Shown here: positions 44,623 through 57,315 of the stretch, piece after piece
How positions within the stretch are numbered: the stretch's first letter is position 1
Layout: each line of letters starts with the position of its first letter
Source: Miscanthus floridulus
Lineage: Eukaryota; Streptophyta; Magnoliopsida; Poales; Poaceae
Reading direction: 5' to 3'
Length of the DNA: 64,000 bases
Assembly: GCF_019320115.1 (NCBI RefSeq)
Contig: NC_089591.1
Location: forward strand, 55,924,078-55,988,077
Notes under the pieces: model-generated
The model's input: the letters and a program-made list of their open reading frames with translations, nothing else
The model's database searches: none
Told to the model about the DNA's origin: nothing
Program-made: the position numbers and the translations under genes

Positions 44623-47600
44623 TGTTAGAAGGCTAATTAAAACTTTAATCATGTTCATTATGCATAATCATCAAGCATTGTGTTAAGAATGCATTTCATG
44701 TTTCAATTTTAGCCTCCATTTGTTGCATATGTTGTGTTTTATAGGTTGCATGAAATGTTAACAATGATTTCTATTATGGTGTTTTATGATTTTATGGAAT
44801 GAAAATTTCTTAATCAAACAAAATTTTGCTAAAATAAACTTTGAAGTGAAAAGTGTATTCTATAATATTGCATTAACGTTTGTTTATGTTTCCAAGCCTA
44901 ATATGTTTAAATTTGTGCTCAAAGTTTGAATCCCATGCGGAATTTTACACTTAGCTATTCTCATCTAGTTCCTGAAAAACATTGTTAAACTTCAATATTT
45001 GGAGATTTATAAAATGAATTTTCATAAATAAAATGTGCCCAACTTTTGTTCTTTTGATTGATCCTATGCTTGAGCTTTGAAATTGTGCAATTAGTTGAGA
45101 TGCTTAGTTACTGTTTGTTCTTAAATTAATTTCCAAAGTTTCTAAGAAAAACAGTTTTCAAAACTATGATAACTGAATCCAGTGTTTCAGTTTCAAGTGC
45201 CCGTGTTCCTTATTCTAGATCTCTCTAACCGTTTAGAATTAGAACTTGATCCTCAAAGAAAAGTTGAAGTTGGCATGAAGATGAAAAACTTTTGTTCTTG
45301 GATATTTTCAAGTTACCATTAAGTTTTGGGAGAAAATGGAAGACGAAGATGGGGTTTTCGGTCTGAACAGTAACTCGGCAAGCAGTCTGTCTGTCTCATC
45401 ACCGCCGTGCGCCGTTGGCCGTCTTCGCGCCGACACTCGCGTTTGGACGTGCGGCCGCCCGCGTGGCTCGCTCCAGAAGGTGCCCGCGTTCTCTCCTGCC
45501 TCGCCCTCGCCTTATACCTGCCGAGCCGGCCGTCGTTTCTTCTTTTTCTTCTTTCCGCCGTCTCCATCGAGCTTGCTACACCGGCGCAATTAGTCGCGCT
45601 CGCTCCATCTTAGTGCGATTGGCCGTGCTCGCAGCTCCGCCTCACTCACGCGCATCGCCTGAGCCCGTTCTCCTAGCCTCTTGCCGTCGCAATCGCCCTC
45701 GCGCGCTGTTCCCTTGGCGGCGACCCGCCATAGCCGCCCGAGCTTGAACTCCGTGCGGCCAGGTACCTTCGGCCACCTCCTTCTGCTCTCTCTCTCTTAT
45801 ACCGAGTTTGCCCCACCGTGTAGAAGCTCTAGCTATAGCTCGTTGGACGATTCAAGGTCCGTCCTCGCCGGAGCGGGCTCGCCGGCCGTGCTTGCTCACC
45901 GCCGCCATGGCCGTCACCGCGCCCCTGCGTACTCGCTTCGCCTTTAGGATTGAGGCCGAGCCCTGGACGTTCGCCATGACCCCGCCGTGCCGCTGCTCAT
46001 GTCTTCCTGCCGAATCCTGGCCGGGGATGCCAAGCACACCGACACCGGCCGCCACAATCGCTCCGGGCCGCCTGTGCTTGTGGCCAGGGGGCTACAGGCT
46101 ACCTCCGGCGAAACCGCTGCCACCCAAGGGTGCGCGCTGGCCTAGGCGTCCTAGCACCACCCCTCGCCGCCAGGCATGGCCTGCGCCGGCCGGATTTGGC
46201 CGCTAGCCGGCGCTCCTCTGCTCTGCCCAATCGGGAAGAAGACGAGGGGGCCAGGAGAGTGAATAGGAAGAAGGTGAGGGTGTTAAGTGAGAAGGAATAG
46301 AGATAAACAAATAGTTGTTTGGACTTAATTGTGGTTTAGTAAAATGACGAGGACCTTATTGCAAAATCACCAGGCCACGTCCGCCCGCGCCTGCGCGCGC
46401 GGCTGGGCCGAGCCGGGCCACTTTAAGCCAAGCGGTCCTTTTCCTTTTTATGCGTTTTGAAAATGTGCTGATTTTTGTGAATTTCATAAGTAATTATAGG
46501 AGTATGATAAAATCATGAATTTTTTTTGTGTAGCCTATTAATAATGTGTTATATGTAAGAAAAATATTAAACCTGGAAAATTGATAGTTTTGTCATGTTT
46601 AAAATTACCTCTTTTAATTAAGAAATGCAAATTCTATGATTTTTGTAGGCCAATCTAAATATCCAAAAATTATGAAATTTGTTTTTCCACTGTTTTATGA
46701 TATAGCCAACCTACACAAAAATTTTGGGACCAATTGGATGATGTTTAATTATATCTTTAGTTATATGCTTAATTATTAGTTTATAATTATCAAAAGGACT
46801 AATCTAAATCATGAAATGACTTGAATGAGTTTTGGAGTTGATTGAAGACCATGGAACACTTTCATCTCTGCTGATTCATGGCAACTTAGTTACTTGTGTG
46901 ATATGTTCATGATCCACTTATGATAATAAAAACTAAAAATGATTTTTAGTTTACTTAAGCACTTCTTTATTGGATGCATGTATATATGTGATCTTGCTTG
47001 CCCTTTTCTATGCAACGTCTTGGTTAAAAAGGTTAAGCTATAATAGTGCTTTCATGTTAATATCTTATTAATCCCTATTTAGTAAAATCATTGTCTATTA
47101 AAAAGCTAATTTTGTTGCTTAAGTGATGCAAGTTTGTAAATAAATGTAAGTGGTTACATCATGTCATGATCCCTGTTTGTATCCATGTTTGAGTTGTGTA
47201 GATGTTTATGAAGTCTTGTAATGACATAAGAATAGAATCTCTTGTTAATTGAATGACTAGTAAGCATGTGTTTATGCGAGTTTCTAACCCTTGCTTAGCT
47301 TTACCTTGGATGTGTGGCATATGTGTTAGAGCAAATTTTAGTGATGAGCAGAATCAATTCATGTAACCTAAAGAATAGCTTGTCATTTCATATGCTTAAT
47401 CATGTTTATGCTAATTAACTCTGGCTTATAAATAAGAATAGATTAAATACCCATATATCATCTCCATGTTTAAATTAAGTTAATCTTGTTAGATTTCACT
47501 AATGCACTTCCTTGCATCATGTCACGCATTCCATCATGCTTAGCATATTATGGTAGTATGGAATTGTGATGTGTTGTTAATAACCAACTTATGAGTAGAT

Positions 47601-49365
47601 TCCAATTAGGATGGGAATTTAACCACAAACAATTTAAATCCTAATTCGCCCTAGCGACACGATACTTGTGCCCCGTGTTTCCAAACACTTGTGTTATGTT
47701 TATGTCACTCAAACATGCATTGCATCCATGCATACCATTTAGGTACAATAACGGGTGATGAATCGATTGGTGGACTACGGAGTTGAACCCAAAGATGGTG
47801 TAATAGAGACCAAGTCTAGAAGATAAAGATGATGGTTGATCATGATATGAAGATGAAGCTAACTAACTGACATTGTGCTTCAAACCCAGGCAAGCCCTTG
47901 AGCATTACAAGCCTCCTACCTCTCTTTTAAATTCACTCAAGTATACCTTTTGTATTGTGCATTAAGTTATACGAGTTGATTTAAAACCCTATTGCTGCCT
48001 GACTTACCTTGTCCACAATATAAACCTGCAACCTTACTAGTATGTACAAGTCGCTCTATGTTTAGCTATGCTTATACCAGTAGAAGTTGGGTGATTCCTG
48101 TCATCCACGAGATTTAGGTGGCTACTCGGACACAATTGGCTATATTTGTTATCATGGAAAAGAACCATGTGATAATGGATAACTGGAGATCGGGCGAGAT
48201 CCGGTGCTATTATGGTTGTTGTTAATGCTGGCTAGGCATGTATTCTTTGATCCTGTCTGTGTTATTTAATGACCGCTTCATTGTTGGACCTTGGTTAAGA
48301 TTGAAGGTACCAAATACATAACAGGGGCCAAAGTTATAGTTGATCGTGAAGCCGATTAGCTCATTTGGGCTGAGGTATTGGACTGTTAGCGTTGCTGAGA
48401 GGGGAGCCTGAAGGAATGGGACTGATCCAAGACCATGTTTGCTACGGGCTTTGGGCAATTCATGTGAGGATGCAGGACCATGAGTTCTGTGAAACGGTCT
48501 AGACTCGCCGCTGAATGGAGTGAACGGTGACCCACGCGAGCTAATGAGGGCTCATATGGGTGTGTGTTTGGGAATTGCCTAGCTAGATGTAATCGATTCG
48601 AATCGCCGTCTCTCCCGGTTAGTGAGAAACTTGGTCATTGTCCAGCAGTGATGAAACATGATGGTTATGTTGATTATGATAATTGAATATGGTTACTACT
48701 ATGATGCTTATTAATCAAATGATTGTTATAGGATAGATGGCAAACTTAGCTATAATTGGCTTCACTGAACTTGATGCTAAAATTTGAAAGTAAGGATTAC
48801 TTTAGTAAGCTCTTTTGCAAAGTATTGCTATCCAACTCACACCACCATATATGGGCTTACATATCCTTAGAGTCTTTTATTTTGTTCTCTTTTGGGTAAG
48901 TCTTGCTGAGTATAATTGAATACTCAGGGTTTTATCCCACCCTAGTTGTAGGTGAAGTGCTCTATCTGCTGAAGGTGGAGACTAAGTGCTGGTGGGCTCG
49001 ATTACTCTGTATATGCTTCTTATCTATGCTTTTGTTGGAGGGTGTCATCTGAGCTAACAATATGATTCAAACTTATGAGTTGGTAATCATTTCAAAGTTA
49101 TATTGTTTTAACCTAGTATTTGAAACTGAACTTGTATTAATAACTTGTGACCCTATTGTAAGGTTATTTCTGCTACAAACTCTGTATATATGATATGTAT
49201 TTGCTTAATCAAGTATGATCTTGGTTGTGAAGTTGATTTATCGAGGCCTTCGTGGTACTCGATGGACTATCAGGTTTATATAAGTGACGGTATGTGCGTG
49301 TTCAACGTGTTTAGCGGAGACAGTCAGTACTTGATCTTGTATAAATTAGGGCAGTTCTAGTCACA
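44623..49365 (+). mobile_element. Very long (4.7 kb) solo LTR
   Basis: It starts TGTTAGAAGG and ends GTTCTAGTCACA, with a perfect target duplication ACTGG (44618-44622 and 49366-49370). The 4,743-bp interval has no gag or pol. Its 3' part (about 48040-49365), with GAGTATAATTGAATACTCAG, GGTGGAGACTAAG and GGGCAGTTCTAGTCACA, resembles the ends of long LTRs in grass Gypsy elements. A GC-rich block (45380-46210) holds open frames of about 90-130 codons that translate to Pro/Arg/Ala-rich nonsense. The remainder is AT-rich. An LTR this long is at the upper end for plants, and nested pieces inside it cannot be excluded. Confidence 0.75.
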
Positions 49366-49370
49366 ACTGG

Positions 49371-49895
49371 CTTCCCACCCTATGCTTTGCTTTTGCTTTG
49401 TGGAAAGTGGAATGCAAGGGATATCTCAAGAGGACCTATTTATGGTTGTAGTCTTTCCTATGCAAGGTATCATCAAATTTTTAGTAATAATTCATCAAGT
49501 TTTAATCCCTCTTATCCACACACATTCTCCCATCCCATCACACACATCTCACCACACTCTCACTCTCTAGGTGGGAAGGACAACTCTCTCTCGTCCTAGC
49601 ATCATCGGCTCACACTGGAAGGCAACAAAACCCAAGGGGGAGAAAAGAAAGGACTCATCTCTCTACTCGAGGGAAGCATAGGTCATAGAAGTGTCCATAT
49701 CCTGAGGATACTGGCTATACGTATAGAATGATCAACTCTGCAAAACATGTACACCTATAACCATAAGATCACCATCATCGACGCTACGTATCGTCTAGGA
49801 CCGATTCTGGCTATCTTTCAATTAGGAACGATACCATCCTGCCACTCAGCCCTAGGGCACCCTAGCTGAACCAGCACACTGAGACTAGGGAGACT
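49371..49895. other. Repeat-derived stretch between two solo LTRs
   Basis: It contains CACTCTCACTCTCT and CCCAAGGGGGAG segments but no coding region. It was contiguous with 44332-44622 and 52390 onward before the solo LTR insertions, so it is the older substrate they landed in. Confidence 0.4.
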
Positions 49896-52384
49896 GAAAG
49901 GTCCTTGTTTGGTTTTGGTAATTAAGTGATAACCTTAGGTGGACTAATTGTATTTATGTGAGATACACAGGATGATTAGTCCACAAATACATGTGTATGT
50001 GTGAGCAACATATGCCATGATGGTGAAGATGGTTTGAACTTTGTAAAAGGCTCACACATATGATGATGGAGGAACTCATTGCATATGAGACATCACATGG
50101 AGTCATGTGACCAAGGTGGAGAAGATCAATATGAGGCTCAACTCGACGGACCGGTTATAATTGTGAAGGGTAAGTTAGGAGGCTTTTAATCAAGGGACCA
50201 GCGTGTGACGGTGAAGCTTGAGCAAGACTTGGCACCGATGGACCGAGGCAATGGTGAAGAGTGAGTGAGGTCAAGATCGATGAACCAATACTGTCATGTG
50301 ATGATATGAAGTGGATCACATCATTTGGTGATTGGTTGGTGCATGTGTTGCATCGACATTGGAGGAGATGGAGGAATGGAATGCGCAAGGCAAAGGTATA
50401 ACCTAGGGCATTTCTATTTCACCAGTCATAGGTGTGTAGAGAAGTTGATGACCGGGTTTAGGATAGATGGCCGTACTATTAAGAGGGGTAAACTTGTTTG
50501 CATAACGGTCATCTAGTGCCACTCGAGTGATCTAACTTTGCATCGTTGCTAGGATCGAGTGATGTGGCAAGTTGAGTGGTTAACGCCTTTAAAATGATTG
50601 TGAAAACGCTAACACACATGCACATGGTGGTGTACACTTGGTGGTGTTGGCACATTTGCAAGGGTTTTGAGAGGAAGAGAAAAGTGGAGACTAACACACA
50701 TGCACATGGTGGCGAAGAAATAGAGGCAAAACAGGTCACTGGAAGTGACCAAACACTGGCCTCGGGGGCACCTACGCATCCGATCAGTTCAGGTAGAGGC
50801 ACACGCGAAGGTGCTGAGCGAGCGGACGCTGGCTAGGGACCACCTGTGCGTCCGGTCAATTTTTACGGAGGAGCGGACGCTGTGGACCGGACTCTAGCTA
50901 AACACTATTTAGCGTCCGATCATGCTAACATGGCGGTGCGCAGTGAGGTCAGGGAGGATCGGACGCTAGCCTGCGTCCGATCATGGTACACTGGACGCGT
51001 CCAATCGCTAAATGGAGGCTCTGGGAGCTCTCCGTTGTGCATCGGACGCTGAGGCGTGGTGCGTCCGGTGTGGCACTATGCTGTGTCCGGTCATTCTCTT
51101 GATCGTTGGTGTGTGCAGTGACCGTTGGAAATCTACGGCTGAGGTTGAATGCGTGAGGACATGTGGATGGTGATGGTGCACTAGACGCTGGCTGCCTACG
51201 TCTGGTGGTATGCACCAGCGCGTCCGGTTGTGTTGAGTTTGGTCCAGTGAAGGGGCAACGGCTAGTTTAGCCGTTGGGGCTATAAATAGAAGTGGTGGCC
51301 AGCCTTGGGCATTTTGCTGAGCACACTAGAGCCTTTGTGGCTTATATGGTAGTGCTTGGGAGCCCTCTAACTCACTTGTGATTGATAGTGTTCATTCCGA
51401 TCGAGTGAGTGAGCGATTCTAGTGCGATTGCATCATGAGGTTGCATCGAGTGGCACTAGGTGGTCATCTTGTAAGCCGGTGGGCTTGTTACTCTTGGAGG
51501 ATTGCCACCTCCTAGATGGCTTGGTGGTGGTCTCATGTTGAAGCCCGTAAGAAGCTTGTGCGGTGCTCTAGAGAAGAGATTGTGAGGGGCTTTATGCTCG
51601 CCCCTGCGGAGAGCCATGAAGAGCAACTCTAGTAGAGCAAGACACGAAGGGCGACAAGTGGTCTGGCCAGGGTCAAGTGCTAGAGTTTGTGGTAAGCACT
51701 CCACTGTGGGAGAGTGTGACTTGTGGGTCACCACTAGCAAGAGGACCAGGTGACAACCTTGGAGCTTGTCTCAACAAGGACTATCTTGGTGGCAACCAAG
51801 TGAACCTCAGGATAAAAATCATCATGTCAACCTTGTCATCCCGTTGGTTTGCAATTCCCCAACACAAGCTCGTATTTACATTCACTTATATTGTGCTTGT
51901 GTAGTTGCTCTTGTAATTAGTTAGCTTGTATAGCCTGCTAGTTACCTTCTTGCTTGTGTAGCATAGAAGTAGCTCTTGCGTGACTAATTTGGTTTGTGTA
52001 ACCTTTTTAGTCACATTGCTTAGTTTATGTAGCTAAGTAATTTGCGCTCTCTAATTTGTCATTGGTTGCTTTGTTATTGAGCATTGCTAGTGAGCCTAGG
52101 AGCTTTGTGCTTTTGCTTACTAGTTATGTAGGAGCTCCCCGGTGTGCAAAGTACTAGTGGCATAGGTTTGTGTGACCTTGCTCCTAGAATTGGTTAGGTG
52201 AGCTCTTGTTAGTCCGGCACCTTACTTACTTAATTAGGATCTTTGTAAGGTGCTAGAGAACTTAGAAGGGTGCAGTCTTGGCTAGATCGACAGTTTTAAT
52301 TCTACATTTGTTTCGGTTAGCCAGCGCGATTAAGTTTTAAAAAGGACTATTCACCCCCCTCTAGTCCGCCATCTTGACCCTTCA
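49896..52384 (+). mobile_element. Copia-type solo LTR B (plus orientation)
   Basis: 2,489 bp from TGAAAGGTCCTTGTTTGG to CCATCTTGACCCTTCA, with perfect target duplication GAGAC (49891-49895, 52385-52389). There is no internal region. The U3 part has a GACCGGACGC-type array at about 50755-51235 and TATAAATA at 51281-51288. Same family as solo LTR A but inverted relative to it. The terminal TGAAAG and the promoter layout also relate it to the LTR of Copia 1. Confidence 0.93.
50755..51235. repeat. GACCGGACGC-type motif array in solo LTR B
   Basis: Diverged copies include GAGCGGACGCTG, GCGTCCGGTCAA, GGATCGGACGCTAG, GCGTCCGATCATG, TCGGACGCTGAGG and GCGTCCGGTGTG, in both orientations and ending about 45 bases before TATAAATA. 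Here GATCGGACGC variants outnumber GACCGGACGC. Confidence 0.7.
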
Positions 52385-52389
52385 GAGAC

Positions 52390-55182
52390 GCAGCACTGGG
52401 CCCCTCAAGTGGTACTGCGCATCTAGAATGGTACATGCATCCAACATCCATGCCACCCACCCTATCACCTCACAACCTAGCAGTAATGGCATCGCCCTAG
52501 ATTAGTCGAACATCCATTCCTCCTGGACGAGTGGTGTGTACAAAAAGGTCCATGGTTCTGGTTCTCCCGATATACCAGTCCTTAGGTAGGACTAGACATG
52601 ACATCTTCTCTCAGGGGTCAACACCCTGTGCCTCGGTGGCACATCCGTTCTGGGGCTTCATCCCACAAAGACACTCCACCCCAGAACCTCCTCAAGTCAC
52701 ATGTACCCGCCACAAGTACTCCTCTCTAGGGACGCCCAGGTCACATCCCCCAGCAAGACTTGTCCAAAGACTCATCATAGCATTCATGTCTGGTCGACTT
52801 GACCCTCACCACACACCCAAGACGCACGCTAAGAACTCTCCCCGGTTGCTATCACATTATTACCATATTATCGGCACCAAGTGCCATAGCCACTCACAAA
52901 CAATCCTCCACCAAGCATCACATCATAGATATAATACATAGTAGAAGTAAGCAGTAAGTAGCAAGCAGTAGGCGAGTGTCTATCCTAACAGCGGGTGTGT
53001 AGGGGTAAAGATTGCATCAAGGCATAGGCTTTCAAGCAATTCTACCATGCAACCCTATCATAGTTCATTTGCATAAAGTAAAGCGCTAGCATCTATATTA
53101 TAGCATGCCTAATAGGATTCTATGAAGTTGGGTGGGACATGGCAACTGTCAAGTCATCTCCCAAGTTCTTCGTGTAGTCAGGGTCCTCCTCCCCAGCTGT
53201 TAGCTCCTCCGGGTCTGCCAAACGTGACATAAAGCAGCAATAAGTGACTCCTATAGATAGTCACAAAGAAGCAACATAAATTCAAAAGGTTGAAATGCAC
53301 TCAAACATAAGCCTATGATGTAGAGCTTGATTTTAGAAAAATTTAGACACCAGTTTCATGTTTTTCTGAAGTCATATGAATTTTCTATGAATTTCCTAAG
53401 TTTAAATCATTATTTGAAAAAGAATAAAGAGGGATTAAATCCGGGCTTGACACGTGGCGCAAACCGATTGGGCGAGGCTGTTATGGTCACTAATAGGTGG
53501 GGTTAAGTCAACGGTCAGCGTTGATCGATCAACGGGTAACGTTGACCGGGCTCGGACTGGGTTTGGTGGGGTGGGTCATGGGCCGGGCTTCCTGAACACG
53601 TGTCAGGCTATGAAGGTGGCCACGTGGCACTATGGGCTGTTAATAGGCTCAGGTCTACAGGCTTGGTTTACGGTGGGCTAGTAGGCCATGGGTCCATGGA
53701 CCGCAGAGAGGTTCCACGGTGGACCGCGTTCACTCCTCTCCTTCTCTCTTCGGCTCATGGTGGACTAGGTTCACCGCACGACTACTATTCCTTCTCCTCC
53801 GCTTCTCTTCCTCCTGTAGCGATGCTCTCCTCGGTGCCAAGCTCATGCGACTGCATGCTACAGTGGCTCGACAAGGCAGCTGGGGTTTCCTAGGGCTCTA
53901 GGGGGGGTCGTGGCGAGGGCATCGAGGGGGCTAAAGGTGGTGGCTTGATGCTCTCGGTGATCGGCATAGGCGTCATGGCGGACAGCGGTGGCGCAGGGTC
54001 GACGGCGGGTGGGTACGATATGTTGCTGAGCATCAGGGTTGCTTTGTCAGCTTACCCATGCCACGACAAAGGGCCAGCCATGGTGGTGGTAGCTCAACGG
54101 CAACTGCGGGTGGCGGCGCAGTGGTTGCGGTCCCAATTGGGGCCAAAGAGGCTCTTTTCCTCCAATTGGTGTCACCTGGAAGCCAAAGGGCTTGCCGGCG
54201 ATGACCAATCACCACTGGCGAAGTCCTACCACGGCAAAGGCACATGATGGAGCTTCTATGAGGGACCTGACGGTGCTGAACAAGGGCAAAGGCGGGGCTT
54301 TTTCTTCAACCAACTAGGCAGTGGGGTGCGAGCATCCATGGTGAAGCTCGATGGCGTATCCTCGTCAAGCGAGGCGGCCAGAAGTCAGTGGGAACATCGA
54401 TGGCACGATGGCGCTCTACGAACTGGCCACGTCGGCGAGGTAGACATGGGCTTTCAACATCCTAGGCTCCCTATGGCCAAAAAGGTAGGTGATTTGGGGG
54501 CTGCTTGGCATGGCGAGTCCAACTAGCAGTGGCCTTGGGGTCTCTACCAGCCTAGGCTCCTTGGAACAGGGCTACGCTATGGTTGCCTCTGGCCATGGCG
54601 AGCGCGTGCGGTGTAGTTAGGTGGCACTAGTGTTCCCAAGCACTAAGGGATCAACAAGATGGCGCTCTGGCTCAGTGTACGTGTACAGTGTGCAATGGAG
54701 CCAAAAGGCTCGGCCTTTGGTCCTCCCAAGTTGGGAGAACACGGCGGCATGACCATGGCGTGCATGACGGCGGGGACAAGGGGCAGCGCGGGGGCTCACC
54801 ATGGTGTTGGGGGTGAAAGGATGGTGGTGCAGTGGTGAGGTGAGGCCGTGATGGGGCAAAGCAGTGCTTGGCAGATCCACAATGCCGATGTAGCTGGTCG
54901 AGGCGACATCCTCCACTCTAGCGGCTCCGGTGGTGCTCCGGCAGGGCTCCTGATTCCCCTCCTTCTCCTTCCCTTCCCTTCTTCCCCTTCTCTTCTCCCT
55001 CTCTTGGCCTTGGCGTGCATAGTTGTGGCCACCGACCGGTGGCGGGGTGGATGGGAGAGGCTTGGGCGCCGGGCTTAGAGCTTTTATAGTGGAGCGGTGG
55101 CCATGGCGATGGTGGACGGTGGGGAACAGGGTAGGGGGTACGTGTAGGGTGATCCCTATGCCTAGGGCTAGGGTTTTGTCGA
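52390..55182. other. Unclassified repeat-derived region, probably old LTR sequence
   Basis: No gag or pol. The part 53110-53230 (minus strand GAGGAGGACCCTGACTACAC, AACTTGGGAGATGACTTG) resembles LTR or leader sequence of grass Gypsy elements in minus orientation. 53450-55140 is GC-rich with open frames on both strands lacking protein motifs. It ends at the LTR of Gypsy 2. CCTAGGGCTAGGGTTTTG occurs directly at that border. Confidence 0.4.
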
Positions 55183-55631
55183 TGTTTTACCATCGATAGC
55201 CTATCACGGGGGTACCCGGGACAATTGTTCAGGTTTCGATGGGTGCGGAACTCAGTGGTGAACGCAAGAGACATTCGATTTATACTAGTTTAGGCCCTCG
55301 ACCGTGATCGAGTAATAGCCTTTACATCCAGTCGGTGTTAGCCTTTTGCGTTGGATTGATTGGTATATTGTGTTGCTCTTGTACAAGGGTGCCTACAACC
55401 TCTCTTTATATTGGTAGAGAAGGCTATAGTGCGGTTACAATCCTAGTCGGATCCAAAGAAAGTGTCCTGATTTAATTACAGAAGCTACTTTCCATAGGAG
55501 TCCAGCTAGTTTGGCCTATTCTACTCGGAATCGGCTTCACTTTTCTTCATGCCTCTTCTCGTCTAGCTTGCGGGCCAGGCTAGGGCCCTCTGCTAGTAAT
55601 CATGCCGATACAGAGCCCTGTGGCTCCTACA
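55183..55631 (-). repeat. 3' LTR of Gypsy 2
   Basis: 449 bp; the minus strand reads TGTAGGAGCCAC to GGTAAAACA. Homologous to the split LTR at 41650-44331. The purine-rich CTCAGGGGCTTGTTG on the minus strand just outside it (55632-55648) fits a polypurine tract. Confidence 0.75.
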
Positions 55632-57315
55632 ACAACAAGCCCCTGAGCATTTCACGGTTGTACTAGGAAGCCCTCTTGTTCTCTCTGGTCTCGCTAGGTG
55701 GAACAAGCCCTGATCCAGGTTCTTTCGAAGAGCAACCTTGAAGTGGTCTTTCCTAGGAGAATTTTCTAGGGTGACATGCGAGCGCACTCACTAAGTGTAG
55801 ACCCTGAGCCTCTTGCTATTTGGAACAAAAAGTTGGAGGGTCTTAAATCTTCAAAGCTAAAAAATCTAAAAATCTTTCCTGAGGATATGTACTCTGTAGC
55901 CCCCGAGCCTATATCTGGGTTCTTTTGAACAGAAAGAACTTGGATAGAGGGTCCATTTGTCATGTTCTTAGGTAGTCTATCAGAGGTAGGTGGTAGTTGG
56001 CCGTTGTGTGGTGAATGCAGCGTTTTCACGGGTCACATAGTGTTGGAATATTCCTTTGGATATGCCATCCTTGTGTGTTGTAGCTTCACATGTGGTCACT
56101 TTTTCTGACTTGCTTTCACTCTTTTGTACTTTCTTCCTGGTGGTTGTCAGGTTGAATCTGTTGGTGGACTTGGTGTATGTATATCGCTCCTTGGTCTATA
56201 AATACCCTCCCAGCGAGCTGCTGTAAACCAGTGAAGTCTTGGTGTAGAGCTTGAAGCTTGTAGTCACGAATACGATGGTTTGTGAGGTAGAGCAGCCCTC
56301 GAGCGTGAGTTGGAATCTTGTACTGCTTGTAGTAGATGGAAGAAGTCTTGTGATAGAGGTTAGAGGTAGACTAATCTCTTAGCGATATTGTGCTAGGTTG
56401 TCCATTCTAGTAGATGGAAGAAGTCTTGTGATGTGGGATACATTCCCTCATCTAGCAATTCCGGGTTGATCCTTCCACTCTGTCTCACGACTGTCCGGTG
56501 TAGATCAGCACATGATCCAGCATCACATCGGACTTGGGTAGACTGATACCTATGAGCCTCCCCTGGTCCATGTTGTCTTGCTATGCTGTTGACACCAATC
56601 TTGGATGCACTGTGCTCTTCCTTTGAAGAAAACAGTGTAGCTAGGTAGAGTGTGTTCTGTCGAGTAGCAACTAGGAGGACGTAATCATTTCTAGAGCCGT
56701 GTTCTTTCTAGGCTCCTCGTTGCTACCTTATTTGTCATAGTACCGAGTTCATTGGGTCTTATGAGATCGGTAATCTTGTATCCCTTGAAGATATTTGTAA
56801 TAGAAAAAAATCTTGTTTTCTAAGTTGTTGTCTCCTTTTTTGCTTATCTGAATGCTTTTGAGTATCATCCGGGTTGTTTCTGGAAAATTCAGGTTCTTGG
56901 CAGTGTTCTATAATCTCTTCTGTGTATCTTGTGAGTGGCAAGTTCTTTCTGAGTAGTACGAGCTAAAACTAATTGGCAATGGTCTCATGCAGATGGATGA
57001 GTCTAGAATTTGCCTGTTGTACTGTACCATTGTGAAAAGGCGTGTCGCCCGTCGCTTCAGTCATGTCCTGCATTTAATGCGCAAAAGGTGGAAATGATTT
57101 GTTGGCTTAACGAGCCATTTGGGCCACATTTTTATCGTTATAAAATGATTTCTTTCCCTTCTTCTCTTCTTCACTTGCTCTTTGCCTTCTGCCGCCAGTC
57201 TCAAAAACCCTAGCCCTCTCTCAAAGCTCAGCCATCGCTGTTGCCACCATTCGAGCACTGCCACTGTCCACACACTGCCGTCGCCCATTTTCTAAGAGGA
57301 GAGCATCAGTAGTGT
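55632..57315. other. Gypsy 2 spacer between 3' LTR and antisense ORF
   Basis: AT-rich, no protein motif. It contains a duplicated AGTAGATGGAAGAAGTCTTGTGAT (about 56332-56356 and 56410-56433). The last 200 bases (CTTCACTTGCTC, CAAAAACCCTAGCCCTCTC) look like a plant promoter and leader for the plus-strand ORF, including ACCCTAG at about 57207. Confidence 0.5.

Noticed and set aside
45319..46206. Several overlapping GC-rich ORFs of 80-130 codons
   Set aside because: They lie inside the 4.7-kb solo LTR, overlap on both strands and give low-complexity Pro/Arg/Ala translations without motifs.
53454..55274. GC-rich ORFs on both strands
   Set aside because: No splice structure or protein motif; composition explains the open frames in this repeat-derived region.
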